A stretch of 64,000 nucleotides of DNA, taken from NCBI RefSeq assembly GCF_051954455.1, contig NZ_JBQCHS010000034.1, positions 54,974 through 118,973 on the forward strand, written 5' to 3'. This document shows positions 24,054-32,753 of this stretch, one piece after another. How positions within the stretch are numbered: the stretch's first letter is position 1; each line of letters starts with the position of its first letter. The notes under the pieces are model-generated. The model ran no database searches. It was not told where the DNA came from and was given only the letters and a program-made list of their open reading frames with translations. This stretch comes from Pseudolysinimonas sp051954455 (GTDB lineage: Bacteria > Actinomycetota > Actinomycetes > Actinomycetales > Microbacteriaceae). A program made the translations under genes and the position numbers.

Positions 24054-26243
24054 TCAGCCCTTGGCGAGGAAGGCGCGCTCCGCCTCGTCGAGGCGGCGTG
24101 CCAGCGCGGCGCGCAGCGCGGGATGCGCCGTGAGGCCCGGGTCGTCGTCGAGGATCTCGGCCGCCGCGGCCCGCGCGTCGGCGATGAGGTCGCCGTCGCG
24201 GGCCACGCGCAGCAGCTGGAGCGAGGAGCGGCCGCCGGACTGCGAGCGGCCGAGCACGTCGCCCTCCCGGCGGAGGTCGAGGTCGGCCTGCGCGAGCTCG
24301 AAGCCGTCGAGCGTGGCCGCGACGGCGTCGACGCGTTCGCGGGCCGGGGAGAGCGGCTCCGCCTCGGTCACGAAGAGCGCGAGGCCCGGGATCCCGCCGC
24401 GGCCGACGCGGCCGCGCAGCTGATGGAGCTGGGCGACGCCGAAGCGGTCGGCGTCGAGGACGACCATGGTCGACGCGTTCGGCACGTCGACGCCCACCTC
24501 GATGACGGTGGTCGCGACGAGCACGTCGATGTCGCCGGCCGCGAAGGCGCGCATCGTCGCGTCCTTCTCCTCGGCGCTCATCCGGCCGTGCAGCGGCTCG
24601 ATGCGGCGGCCGTCGAGTGCGGGATGCCGCCGCAGCAGGGCGAGGGTGTCGGTGACGTTCGCGGGCGGCCGGGGCGCCTCCTCGGCCTCGGGCGTCTCGT
24701 CGCCCTCCTCCACCGCCTTGGCGTCGATCGCCGGGACGACGACGAAGCCCTGCCGGCCCTGCGCGAGCTCCTCCGCGAGCCGCTGCCAGATCCGCGCCTC
24801 CCAGCCCGGGTGGTCGGCGAGCGGCACGACGAACGACTCGATCGGCGCGCGGCCGGCGGGCAGCTCGCGGATGGTCGAGACGTCGAGGTCGCCGAACACC
24901 GTCATGGCGACGGTGCGCGGGATCGGGGTGGCGGTGAGCACGAGCACGTGCGGGGACTGCCCCTTGAGCCGCAGCGCCTCGCGCTGGTCGACGCCGAACC
25001 GGTGCTGCTCGTCGACGACGACGAGGCCGAGGTCGGCGAACTGCACCTGATCGCCGAGGAGCGCGTGGGTCCCGACGACGATCGCGGCTCCGCCGCTCGC
25101 CGCGGCGAGCAGCGCCCGCCGACGATCGGCGACCGGCATCGAGCCGGTGAGGAGCGTCGGGCGGAGACGCGCCGCGAGGTCCGGCCCGAGCGAGGCGACG
25201 AGCGAGCGCAGGTGCTGCCCCGCGAGCACCTCGGTCGGGGCGAGGAACGCCGACTGACCGCCCGAATCGGCGACGGCGAGCATCGCGCGCAGCGCGACGA
25301 GCGTCTTGCCCGAGCCGACCTCGCCTTGGACGAGCCGGTTCATCGGGACCCCGGAGGCCAGGTCGCGCTCGATCTCGTTGCCGACCGCGCGCTGGTCGCC
25401 GGTGAGCGCGAAGGGCAGCCGATCGAGGAGCTCGGCGGACCGCGCCCCCGGCGCCCGCACGGCCGTGGACTCCGCGCGCCGCGCCGCCCGATCCCGCAGA
25501 AGGGCCGCCTGCAGCACGAACGCCTCCTGGAACCGGAGCGCGTGCTGCGCCGCGTGCCAGTCGCGGTCGTGCTCGGGGCGGTGCACGAGCTCCAGCGCCC
25601 GCCGGAACGGGAGGAGACCGCGCCCCGCGCCTGCCGAGGCGGGCACCGGATCATCGAGCTCCGCGGGCAGCGTGTCGAGCGCGACACCGATCGCCTTCGC
25701 GAGCTGCCAGCTCGCGAGCGTGGACGTCGCCGGGTAGATCGGGATCGGCGTCTCGGCCCAGCCCGCCGCCCGGTCGATCGCGGCGCCCGCGTCGCCGCCC
25801 TCGCCGTCGCCGAACAGCTCGTAGTCGGGGTGCGCGAGCTGCCGCGCGCCGCGGTAGGCGCCGACCTTGCCCACGAAGATGCCGCGGACCCCGGGGCGCA
25901 GGTCGTTCTTGCGCCAGGCCTGGTTGAAGAACGTGAGGGTGAGGATGCCGCGGCCGTCGCTGATCGACACCTCCAGCAGCGAGCCGCGCCGGTTGCGCAT
26001 CGGCCGCTCCGACACGGAGCGGACCTCCGCCACGATCGTCACCGCCTCGTCGAGGGTCAGCTCGTCGAGCGCCGTCAGCTCCCCCCGCCGGGCGTAGCGG
26101 CGCGGGTAGTGCGCGAGGAGTTCGCCCACCGTCGTGTAGCCGAACGCCTTCTGCACCGCCTGCGCCGTCCGACCGCCGAGCACGGTCGCGAGCTTCGCAT
26201 CGAGCGGGGCGGGGACGCCCGGGCCGGGTGCCGCTACAGCCAT
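24054..26243 (-). CDS. recG: ATP-dependent DNA helicase RecG
   Basis: Branch-migrating helicase that remodels stalled forks and recombination intermediates. The 729-residue protein has the wedge/OB-fold N-terminal part (SLLEVSISDGRGILTLTFFN), helicase motif I GEVGSGKTLVALRAML, the DExH box VVDEQHRFGVDQRE, motif III TATPIPRT and motifs V/VI with LHQLRGRVGRGGIPG. The QGEVGSGKT form is diagnostic for RecG. The ATG at 26243 overlaps the end of corA by ten bases. Confidence 0.96.
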   Translation of the reverse strand: MAVAAPGPGVPAPLDAKLATVLGGRTAQAVQKAFGYTTVGELLAHYPRRYARRGELTALDELTLDEAVTIVAEVRSVSERPMRNRRGSLLEVSISDGRGILTLTFFNQAWRKNDLRPGVRGIFVGKVGAYRGARQLAHPDYELFGDGEGGDAGAAIDRAAGWAETPIPIYPATSTLASWQLAKAIGVALDTLPAELDDPVPASAGAGRGLLPFRRALELVHRPEHDRDWHAAQHALRFQEAFVLQAALLRDRAARRAESTAVRAPGARSAELLDRLPFALTGDQRAVGNEIERDLASGVPMNRLVQGEVGSGKTLVALRAMLAVADSGGQSAFLAPTEVLAGQHLRSLVASLGPDLAARLRPTLLTGSMPVADRRRALLAAASGGAAIVVGTHALLGDQVQFADLGLVVVDEQHRFGVDQREALRLKGQSPHVLVLTATPIPRTVAMTVFGDLDVSTIRELPAGRAPIESFVVPLADHPGWEARIWQRLAEELAQGRQGFVVVPAIDAKAVEEGDETPEAEEAPRPPANVTDTLALLRRHPALDGRRIEPLHGRMSAEEKDATMRAFAAGDIDVLVATTVIEVGVDVPNASTMVVLDADRFGVAQLHQLRGRVGRGGIPGLALFVTEAEPLSPARERVDAVAATLDGFELAQADLDLRREGDVLGRSQSGGRSSLQLLRVARDGDLIADARAAAAEILDDDPGLTAHPALRAALARRLDEAERAFLAKG

Positions 26244-27304
26244 CCCCGCCGCTTGAACACGAGATAGAGGATGATCACGAGCAGCACCATGACCCCGAGC
26301 GCGATCGGGTAGCCGTAGGTCCAGCCGAGCTCGGGCATGTTGCGGAAGTTCATCCCGTAGATGCCGGTCACGATCGACGGGGCGAACAGGATGGCCGCCC
26401 ACGCGGCGATGCGGCGCGACATGATCGCCTGCCGGGTGTTCTGCTCGTTGAGCGACTGCGCCTCCTCGGCCTGCCGCTGGGCGACCAGGGTCGCGTTCAC
26501 CTGGAGGATGTCACGCAGCAGCGCGCGGAACTCCTCGACCCGCTCCTTGATCTGGGTGACGTGGTCGTCGACGTCGCGCAGGTACTGCTCGAGGACCTCG
26601 CCCACGTACCCGTCGGCGTAGCCGGCCGCGAGTGTCTTGATGATCTGGGTGAGCGGCGTGACGGCGCGCTCGAAGTCGATGACCTCGCGGTTCAGCAGGT
26701 AGATGCGCTTCGACACCTTGGGGTCGCCGTCGAAGACCTGCACCTCGATCTCGTCGATGTCGTTGGCGAGCCCCGCGACGACCGGGCCGTAGCCGTCGAC
26801 GACCGCATCGAGGATGCCGTAGAGCACCGCCTCGGCGCCCTCCCGGAGCGCGTCGGGCGACTTCTCCATCCGCCGGCGCACCACCGAGAGGTCGGGGCCC
26901 TCGCTGTGCCGCACCGTGATGAGGAAGTTGGTGCCGGCGAAGATGTGCAGCTCGCCGAAGTCGACCTCCTCGTCGGCGTCGTCGTACTTCGCGGCGCGGA
27001 GGACCATGAAGAGCGTGTCGCCGTAGCGCTCGAGCTTGGGGCGCTGGTGACCGAGGGCCGCATCCTCGATCGCGAGCTCGTGCAGCCCGAACTCGCGCTG
27101 CAGCTCGCCGAGCTCATCCGTGTCGGGCCGGTAGAGCCCGATCCAGGCGAGTGCAGTGGGGTTCTTCGAGAGCAGGTCGAACGTCTCGTGCAGCGATGCG
27201 GGGGCCGCCAGGCGCCGGCCGTCCTGGTAGACGACGTTGTTGACGACGCTCGACCGCCGTGCGGGAGCCGTCGCCGGGTCCGTCGCCGCGTCCGTCGTCG
27301 TCAC
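26234..27304 (-). CDS. corA: CorA family divalent metal transporter
   Basis: A 356-residue Mg2+/Co2+ channel. The N-terminal cytoplasmic domain leads into a long helix, and two C-terminal membrane spans follow, with the selectivity motif YGMNF directly after the first span and a short basic tail. The GTG start at 27304 is six bases after the -10 box TAGCAT, so it is probably leaderless. It overlaps recG; the two share a transcript although they are functionally unrelated. Confidence 0.94.
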   Translation of the reverse strand: MTTTDAATDPATAPARRSSVVNNVVYQDGRRLAAPASLHETFDLLSKNPTALAWIGLYRPDTDELGELQREFGLHELAIEDAALGHQRPKLERYGDTLFMVLRAAKYDDADEEVDFGELHIFAGTNFLITVRHSEGPDLSVVRRRMEKSPDALREGAEAVLYGILDAVVDGYGPVVAGLANDIDEIEVQVFDGDPKVSKRIYLLNREVIDFERAVTPLTQIIKTLAAGYADGYVGEVLEQYLRDVDDHVTQIKERVEEFRALLRDILQVNATLVAQRQAEEAQSLNEQNTRQAIMSRRIAAWAAILFAPSIVTGIYGMNFRNMPELGWTYGYPIALGVMVLLVIILYLVFKRRGWL

Positions 27305-27310
27305 GTGGCG

Positions 27311-27339
27311 ATGCTAGCCCTCGGACCCGACGGTACCGT
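27311..27339. promoter_or_regulatory. divergent leaderless promoters of corA and rsmD
   Basis: On the minus strand TAGCAT (27316-27311) is six bases before the corA GTG. On the plus strand TACCGT (27334-27339) is six bases before the rsmD GTG. The whole 41-base gap is thus two back-to-back leaderless promoters. Confidence 0.5.
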
Positions 27340-27345
27340 GGCACC

Positions 27346-27924
27346 GTGGCGCGCATCATCGGGGGGTTCGCGGGCTCGCTCGCGCTCGTCGTGCCGCGGT
27401 TCGGGACGCGGCCGACGACGGATCGGGTGCGCGAGGCGATCTTCTCGGCGCTCGAGGCGCGGGACGCGCTCGACGGGGCGCGGGTGCTCGACCTCTACGC
27501 GGGATCGGGGGCGCTCGGGCTCGAGGCGGCCTCGCGCGGCGCCGCGCACGTCACGCTCGTCGATCGGGCGGAGGCCGCCACGCGCACGGTGCGCGAGAAC
27601 ACGGCCCGGGTTCGGCGGGCCGCGCCGCGCGGTGCGGCGCCCGACGTCGTCGTCTCGACCCAGCCCGTGCAGTCGTTCGTCGGAGCATCCGGGGCGACCT
27701 GGGACGTGGTGTTCGTCGACCCGCCATACGAGCTCGCGGGGGCGGAGCTGCGCCACGTGCTCGAGGCGCTGGTGCCGCGGCTCGCGCCGGACGGTCTCGT
27801 GATCGTCGAGCGCTCCGCCCGCGACCGGGCTCCGGACTGGCCCGACGGCCTCCTGCTGGAGCGCCGCCGCGACTATGGCGAGACCGCGCTGTACTGGCTC
27901 GTGCGCGACGAACCCGCCGGCTGA
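27346..27924 (+). CDS. rsmD: 16S rRNA (guanine(966)-N(2))-methyltransferase
   Basis: Methylates G966 of 16S rRNA in the small subunit. The 192-residue protein starts RIIGGFAGSLALVVP, has the SAM motif VLDLYAGSGALGLEAASRGA and the catalytic VFVDPPYELA (DPPY). The substrate-specifying TRPTTDRVREAIFSAL is intact. The GTG at 27346 is supported by the promoter spacing. In many Actinobacteria rsmD sits next to recG and coaD; here corA intervenes and it is on the other strand. Confidence 0.94.
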   Translation: MARIIGGFAGSLALVVPRFGTRPTTDRVREAIFSALEARDALDGARVLDLYAGSGALGLEAASRGAAHVTLVDRAEAATRTVRENTARVRRAAPRGAAPDVVVSTQPVQSFVGASGATWDVVFVDPPYELAGAELRHVLEALVPRLAPDGLVIVERSARDRAPDWPDGLLLERRRDYGETALYWLVRDEPAG

Positions 27925-27939
27925 GCCGGCCGCGAGGTT

Positions 27940-28935
27940 CTAGCCGGCGCGCCCGTCCCAGTCGGCGTAGGGATCCCATCCCCCGCGCTCGTCGACGGCG
28001 CGCCCGTCGACGAGCAGTCCCGCGCCCGCGGCGGCCTTCCCGATGACGACGAAGCCGTCGGGCACCGCCGCGTCGGCCGGGAACGTCGCGAGGAGCGCGT
28101 GGTCCTCCCCGCCGGTGAGCGCCGCGCGCGGGTCGACGCCGTCTCCGGCGACGCGAGCGATCGCGGCGGCGTCGAGGTCGATCGCGATGCCCGACGCGGA
28201 CGCGATGCGGCGCGCGTCGATCGCGAGCCCGTCGCTCACGTCGAGCATCGCGGTGGCGCCGCCCCGCGCGGCGACGGGGCCGAGCGCGATCGGTGGCACC
28301 GGGGAGAGCTGGGCGGCGAGCGGCTCGGGATGCGCGGTGCGCAGCCGCTCGGCGGCCGCCGCGTCGGGGTGGCCGGCCGCATCGACGCCCTCGGCGAAGA
28401 GCAGGCGGAGCCCCGTCGCCGCGAGGCCGAGGCGTCCCGCGACGGCGACCGCATCGCCGGGGCGCGCGCCCGAGCGGAGGACGGGCGCCCGGCCCTCGAG
28501 GTCGCCGAACGCCGTCACCGCGATGGTCAGGGTCTCCGAGACGGAGAGGTCACCGCCGACGACGCCGCAGCCCGGCGCGAGCGCGTCGCACGCCCGCCGC
28601 AGGCCGTCGGCCAGCGACTCCAGGTCGGCGACGGGGGTGTCGGCGGGGGCGACGAGCGCCACCACGAGCGCCGTCGGCACGGCCCCCATCGCGGCCACGT
28701 CCGACAGGTTGGTCGCCGCCGCCTTCCAGCCGAGCTCGACGGGCCGCGACCACGCCCGGCGGAAGTCCGGGCCGTGCACCATCGTGTCGGTCGTGACCAC
28801 GAAGCGGCCGTCGGGGGCGCGCAGCACCGCGGCGTCGTCGCCCGGACCGACGATCGCCGCCGCGGCATCCGGCAGCCGCGGGAAGATCCGCGCCAGGGTC
28901 GCGCCCTCGCCGACCTCGCCGAGCGTGTCGGCCAT
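27940..28935 (-). CDS. thiL: thiamine-monophosphate kinase
   Basis: Last step of thiamine diphosphate synthesis: ATP-dependent phosphorylation of thiamine phosphate. The 331-residue AIR-synthase/PurM-fold protein shows IVGPGDDAAVLRAPDGRFVV, the Mg-binding TTDTMVHGPDF, SDVAAMGAVPTALVVAL, GGDLSVSETLTIAVTAFG, LDVSDGLAIDARRIA and GGEDHALLATFP, all family motifs. The ATG overlaps the stop of the small membrane protein gene. No TPP riboswitch was seen upstream. Confidence 0.95.
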   Translation of the reverse strand: MADTLGEVGEGATLARIFPRLPDAAAAIVGPGDDAAVLRAPDGRFVVTTDTMVHGPDFRRAWSRPVELGWKAAATNLSDVAAMGAVPTALVVALVAPADTPVADLESLADGLRRACDALAPGCGVVGGDLSVSETLTIAVTAFGDLEGRAPVLRSGARPGDAVAVAGRLGLAATGLRLLFAEGVDAAGHPDAAAAERLRTAHPEPLAAQLSPVPPIALGPVAARGGATAMLDVSDGLAIDARRIASASGIAIDLDAAAIARVAGDGVDPRAALTGGEDHALLATFPADAAVPDGFVVIGKAAAGAGLLVDGRAVDERGGWDPYADWDGRAG

Positions 28936-29159
28936 CAGGCGCCCGCGGGGCGCGACAGCTCGACCAGGGTGCGCACGAACTCGGCGAGCGGCGGCAGCAC
29001 CTGCACGAGCAGCACGGCGATGAGCGCGAGAACGACCGCCGTCCCCACCACGGCCACGAGCACCATCAGCAGCGGGCGCGGGACGCGCTGCTCCTGCTCC
29101 CGGCCGTCGAACAGCTCGGCGATGCCGTCCTCGTCGAGCCGGGGCCCAGGATGCTCCAT
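28935..29159 (-). CDS. small membrane protein of unknown function
   Basis: A 74-residue protein with an acidic N-terminus (LDEDGIAELFDG) and one strongly hydrophobic helix at about residues 31-54, so probably a single-span membrane protein. It overlaps thiL by ATGA and has its own -10 box TAGCGT eight bases upstream, which supports it as a real gene. No family recognised. Confidence 0.7.
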   Translation of the reverse strand: MEHPGPRLDEDGIAELFDGREQEQRVPRPLLMVLVAVVGTAVVLALIAVLLVQVLPPLAEFVRTLVELSRPAGA

Positions 29160-29167
29160 GTCGCCCC

Positions 29168-29177
29168 ACGCTAGCCT
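29168..29177. promoter_or_regulatory. overlapping divergent -10 boxes
   Basis: Sequence ACGCTAGCCT contains TAGCCT on the plus strand (29172-29177), nine bases before the DUF3515 ATG, and TAGCGT on the minus strand (29173-29168), eight bases before the small membrane protein ATG. The two boxes share two base pairs, so polymerase can open only one at a time. Confidence 0.45.
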
Positions 29178-29186
29178 GATCGCGTC

Positions 29187-29741
29187 ATGAGAACCGGCGT
29201 GCGCTCCGCGGTGATCGCCGCCGTCGCGGGGGTCTCCCTGCTCCTCGCCGGATGCGCTCCGACGGTCGCGCTCCATCCGGCCCCGCCGCACGCCAACGAC
29301 CCGGCGTGCGCCGACGTCATCGTGCGTCTGCCGGATCAGCTCGACTCGCAGTCGGGCCTGCTCGCTCGACGCGACACCGACGCGCAGTCCACCGCCGCCT
29401 GGGGCGACCCGACCTCGGTGATCCTGCGCTGCGGGGTGCCGGTGCCCGGCGCCACGACCCTCCCCTGCATCCAGATCGACAACGCGATCTACTGGCTGCG
29501 CGAGAAGGACGACGCGCAGAAGGTCTGGCGGTTCACGACCTTCGGGCGCGACCCCGCCATCCAGCTCGCCATCTCGACCACGCTGTCGCCGGGCGTCGTG
29601 CTCGACCAGCTGAACACGGAGATCGACTTCCTGCCGAAGGACGGGCACGAGTGCTCGTCGACGGAGGACACCGTGACGGGCGAGTCGCTGCCGCCAGACC
29701 CGGGGCCGCCCACGCCGACTCCGACGTCGCGGGTCGAGTAG
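29187..29741 (+). CDS. DUF3515 family lipoprotein
   Basis: A 184-residue lipoprotein: signal peptide with lipobox LLLAGC (Cys near residue 23), then the DUF3515 body with DPACADVIVRLPD, WGDPTSVILRCGVP and a conserved Cys set, and a Pro/Thr-rich tail. DUF3515 is actinobacterial and commonly neighbours ddl and thiL; its function is unknown. The last codons RVE-stop are formed by CGGGTCGAGTAG, the beginning of the intergenic repeat found at 22225 and 31920. Confidence 0.88.
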   Translation: MRTGVRSAVIAAVAGVSLLLAGCAPTVALHPAPPHANDPACADVIVRLPDQLDSQSGLLARRDTDAQSTAAWGDPTSVILRCGVPVPGATTLPCIQIDNAIYWLREKDDAQKVWRFTTFGRDPAIQLAISTTLSPGVVLDQLNTEIDFLPKDGHECSSTEDTVTGESLPPDPGPPTPTPTSRVE

Positions 29742-29752
29742 CGGGGGAACGG

Positions 29753-30841
29753 TCAGCGGACGGCGGCGCGCCCCAGCGCGATGAGCTCGTCCACGAGCTC
29801 CGGGTAGCTCACGCCCGACGCGAGCCAGCACGTCGGGAACATCGAGATCGGCGTGAACCCCGGCATCGTGTTGATCTCATTGACCACGAAGTCGGTGCCG
29901 GTGAAGAAGAAGTCGACGCGGGCGAGCCCGGAGCCGCCGATGGCCTCGAACGCGCGCGCGGCGATCGCCTGCATCCGCTCGAGCTCCTGCTCGTGCAGCG
30001 GCGCCGGGCACACCAGCTCCACCCCGTCCGCCCCGCGGTACTTGGCGTCGAAGTCGTAGAAGTCGCGGCCGGTGATCGCGATCTCGCCCGCGACGCTCAC
30101 CCGGGGCGCTCCGCCGTCGCGGCCGGAGAGCACCGCGCACTCGAGCTCACGCCCGGTCACCGCCTGCTCGACGAGCACGCGGCTGTCCTCGGCGAAGGCG
30201 AGGTCGAGGGCGGCGTCGAGCGCGCCCCAGTCGCTCACCTTGCTCACGCCGACGCTCGATCCCGCCCGGGCGGGCTTCACGAACACCGGGAGGCCGAGCC
30301 CCTCGATCCGGCGGCGCCAGAGGTCGGGGAGCCGGTCGAGGTCGCCGCGGGTTACGGTCACCCAGGGCGCGACCTCGATGCCTGCGCCCTCGAGGATGCT
30401 CTTCGTGAAGTGCTTGTCCATGCCGAGCGCCGAGGCGAGCACCCCGTTGCCGACGTAGGGCAAGCCCACGAGCTCGAAGGCGCCCTGAATCGTGCCGTCC
30501 TCGCCGAACGGGCCGTGCAGGATCGGGAACGCGACGTCGACCTCGCCGAGCGAGCGCAGGCCGCCCGCCTCCTCGACGACCATCTCCCCCGTCGCCGCCG
30601 ACTCCGGGAGTCGCACCCGCGTGCCGTTGTCGTCGAGCTCCGGCAGATCGTCGAGCCCGAACCCGAGGACCTCGTCGCGGCTCCGCAGGGTCATGGCGCC
30701 CGCGCGCGTGATCCCCACGAGCACGACGTCGTAGCGCTCCGGATCCATGGCCCCGAGGACCCCGCCGGCGGTGGCGCAGCTGATCGCGTGCTCGCTGGAG
30801 CGCCCGCCGAAGAACAGCGCGACGCGGATCCGATCGGCCAC
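29753..30841 (-). CDS. ddl: D-alanine--D-alanine ligase
   Basis: Makes the D-Ala-D-Ala dipeptide for peptidoglycan precursors. The 362-residue ATP-grasp enzyme has FFGGRSSEHAISCATA, LHGPFGEDGTIQGAFEL, VKPARAGSSVGVSKV and ARVDFFFTGTDFVVNEINT with the metal ligands in the NEINTMPGFT loop (motifs in family order). Length and motifs are normal; the Tyr/Phe residue that distinguishes lactate-type ligases was not resolved. It follows gpsA by 13 bases in the murA-plsC-gpsA-ddl cluster. Confidence 0.95.
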   Translation of the reverse strand: MADRIRVALFFGGRSSEHAISCATAGGVLGAMDPERYDVVLVGITRAGAMTLRSRDEVLGFGLDDLPELDDNGTRVRLPESAATGEMVVEEAGGLRSLGEVDVAFPILHGPFGEDGTIQGAFELVGLPYVGNGVLASALGMDKHFTKSILEGAGIEVAPWVTVTRGDLDRLPDLWRRRIEGLGLPVFVKPARAGSSVGVSKVSDWGALDAALDLAFAEDSRVLVEQAVTGRELECAVLSGRDGGAPRVSVAGEIAITGRDFYDFDAKYRGADGVELVCPAPLHEQELERMQAIAARAFEAIGGSGLARVDFFFTGTDFVVNEINTMPGFTPISMFPTCWLASGVSYPELVDELIALGRAAVR

Positions 30842-30854
30842 GGCAGGCTCCTCG

Positions 30855-31892
30855 CTACTCGCCCTGCGGCGTGTCGTCGGTGGTGAGATGCGGCGCGATG
30901 TCGCGCGGATTCAGCGTACCCGCGAGCACCTCCGCGACCTGGCGCACGATCGGCATCTCGACGCCCATCGCCTCCGCGAGCTCGAGCACCGGCCCGACCG
31001 ACGACAGCCCCTCCGCGGTCTGGTTCATCTGCTGGATGACCTCGCGGAACGCGTACCCCTGCCCGAGCAGCCGCCCTGCGGTGTTGTTGCGCGAGAGGGG
31101 CGACTCGCAGGTCGCGATGAGGTCGCCGAGACCCGCGAGCCCGGTCATCGTCTCGGCGAGCGCGCCGTGCGCGACCGCGAAGTCCGTCATCTCGACGAGC
31201 CCGCGCGTGATGATCGACGCCTTCGTGTTCTCGCCGTAGCCGACCCCGTCGACGATGCCGATCGCCACCGCGATGAGGTTCTTCAGCACGCCGCCGAACT
31301 CGGTGCCCGTGACGTCGGTGTTGACGAAGCTGCGGAAGTAGGGATTGGTCGCGGCGCGGGCCACCTCCTCCGCGGTCTCGAGGTTCGACGAGGCGACCAC
31401 CGCCGCCGTCGGCTGCTCCTTCGCGATCTCGAGAGCGAGGTTCGGCCCCGAGACGACCGCGATGCGCCCCGGATCGCCGCCCAGCTCCTGCAGGATCACC
31501 TCGCTCATCCGGTACCGGGTGTCCTTCTCGACGCCCTTCATGAGCGAGACGACGAGCGCGTCGGCCGGGATCTGGTCGCGGAGAGCCCGCAGGTTCTCGC
31601 GGAGCGTCTGGCTCGGCACGCTGAGGTACACCTGTTCGGCGCCGAACAGCACCTCGTCCAGCCGCGGGCTCGCGTTGACGTGCCGCGGGAGGTTGATGCC
31701 CGGCAGGTAGTCGGAGTTGCGCCGCGACTCGCGGATCTCGCGGGCCAGCTCCGGGCGCCGGGCCCAGAGCGCGACGCTCGAGCCCCCGTCGGAGAGGATC
31801 TTGGCGAAGGTCGTGCCCCAGGAGCCCGCCCCGAGCACCGCGACGCGACGCATCCCGGGCGGCGGCAGCTGGAGCGGCTGCGTCATCGTCAC
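30855..31892 (-). CDS. gpsA: glycerol-3-phosphate dehydrogenase [NAD(P)+]
   Basis: Reduces dihydroxyacetone phosphate to sn-glycerol-3-phosphate for phospholipids. The 345-residue protein has the Rossmann loop VAVLGAGSWGTTFAKILSD, the SLMKGVEKDTRYRMSEVI segment, SGPNLALEIAKEQPTAAVVA, the catalytic Lys of GVLKNLIAVAIGIVDG and NTKASIITRGLVEM. The start may be the GTG at 31892 or the ATG at 31886. The neighbouring plsC uses its product, fitting a lipid-precursor cluster. Confidence 0.95.
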   Translation of the reverse strand: MTMTQPLQLPPPGMRRVAVLGAGSWGTTFAKILSDGGSSVALWARRPELAREIRESRRNSDYLPGINLPRHVNASPRLDEVLFGAEQVYLSVPSQTLRENLRALRDQIPADALVVSLMKGVEKDTRYRMSEVILQELGGDPGRIAVVSGPNLALEIAKEQPTAAVVASSNLETAEEVARAATNPYFRSFVNTDVTGTEFGGVLKNLIAVAIGIVDGVGYGENTKASIITRGLVEMTDFAVAHGALAETMTGLAGLGDLIATCESPLSRNNTAGRLLGQGYAFREVIQQMNQTAEGLSSVGPVLELAEAMGVEMPIVRQVAEVLAGTLNPRDIAPHLTTDDTPQGE

Positions 31893-31919
31893 GGGTTCAT
31901 CATGCCAACCCCGACTCGC

Positions 31920-32004
31920 GGGTCGAGTAGCCGCGCAGCGGCGTATCGAGGCCGTCGGACGCGGAGACGAGGTCTCGATACGCGCCGACGGCGCTCCTCG
32001 ACCC
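31920..32004. repeat. paired inverted intergenic repeat (REP/BIME-like)
   Basis: Arms at 31920-31953 (GGGTCGAGTAGCCGC ... GCGTATCGAGGCC) and 31971-32004 (GGTCTCGATACGCGCC ... CTCCTCGACCC) are inverted copies of one another with a few mismatches and could fold the plsC-gpsA intergenic RNA into a long stem. It fills nearly all of the 114-base gap between the two genes. Confidence 0.7.
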
Positions 32005-32006
32005 GC

Positions 32007-32750
32007 TCAGTCGGTGGGGCGGCCGAACTCGGTCTGACCGTGCGCCGCGGGATCCCAGCGCTCGGACGGCGCCGTCTCGCCGCGGAGCTCCTCCACGAGG
32101 CCCGTGACGGCCTGCATGATCGCGAGGGTCGCCGCCGAGAGTGTGGCGTCGTCGAGCGGGCGGCCCGCGAAGGCCGAGAGGTCGACCGGTTCCCCGAACA
32201 GCACGTCGACCGTGGTGCGCGGCAGGAAGCGGGGGCGCTTCGCGTAGCGCGGCAGGATCCGCTGCTCGCCCCAGTGAGCAGCGGGGACGACGGGGACGCC
32301 GGCCGCGAGCGCGAGGCGCGCGGCGCCGTTCTTGCCGCGCATCGGCCACAGTTCGGGATCGCGGGTGAGCGTGCCCTCGGGGTAGATGATCACGGCCGAG
32401 CCGGCGTCGACCAGGCGCCGCGCGGCCGCGATCGGATCCCCGCCGCGCCCCGCCCCGCCCACGACGCCCCGTTCGACGGGGATCATCCCCGTCGAACGCA
32501 TGAAGCCGCCGAGAACCGGGGCGCGGAACATGCTCGCCTTCGCGAGGAACCGCGGCAGCCGGCCCGCCCGGTAGAGCGCCAGCCCGACCACGACCGGGTC
32601 GATGTCGGAGGTGTGGTTCGGCGCGAGGATGAACGCGCCGCTCCGCGGCACCCGGTCGGCCCGGTGCAGCCGCGTGCCCACGAGCAGCCGGGCGAGCGGG
32701 ATGACGAGGAACTCCGTCAGCCGCCACGCGGCGGTGCGCCGGTCGCCCAC
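32007..32750 (-). CDS. plsC: 1-acyl-sn-glycerol-3-phosphate acyltransferase
   Basis: Membrane-associated acyltransferase that makes phosphatidic acid. The 247-residue protein has the catalytic NHTSDIDPVVVG (H-x4-D), the FLAKASMFRAPVLGGFMR block, the phosphate-binding VIIYPEGTLTRD (EGT) and VPVVPAAHWGEQ. The ATG is four bases downstream of the murA stop, so it is part of that operon. Confidence 0.9.
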   Translation of the reverse strand: MGDRRTAAWRLTEFLVIPLARLLVGTRLHRADRVPRSGAFILAPNHTSDIDPVVVGLALYRAGRLPRFLAKASMFRAPVLGGFMRSTGMIPVERGVVGGAGRGGDPIAAARRLVDAGSAVIIYPEGTLTRDPELWPMRGKNGAARLALAAGVPVVPAAHWGEQRILPRYAKRPRFLPRTTVDVLFGEPVDLSAFAGRPLDDATLSAATLAIMQAVTGLVEELRGETAPSERWDPAAHGQTEFGRPTD

Positions 32751-32753
32751 GGG

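Noticed and set aside
27940..29159. TPP riboswitch for thiL
   Set aside because: The gene is translationally coupled to the small membrane protein and the only upstream gap is 27 bases, too short for the riboswitch.
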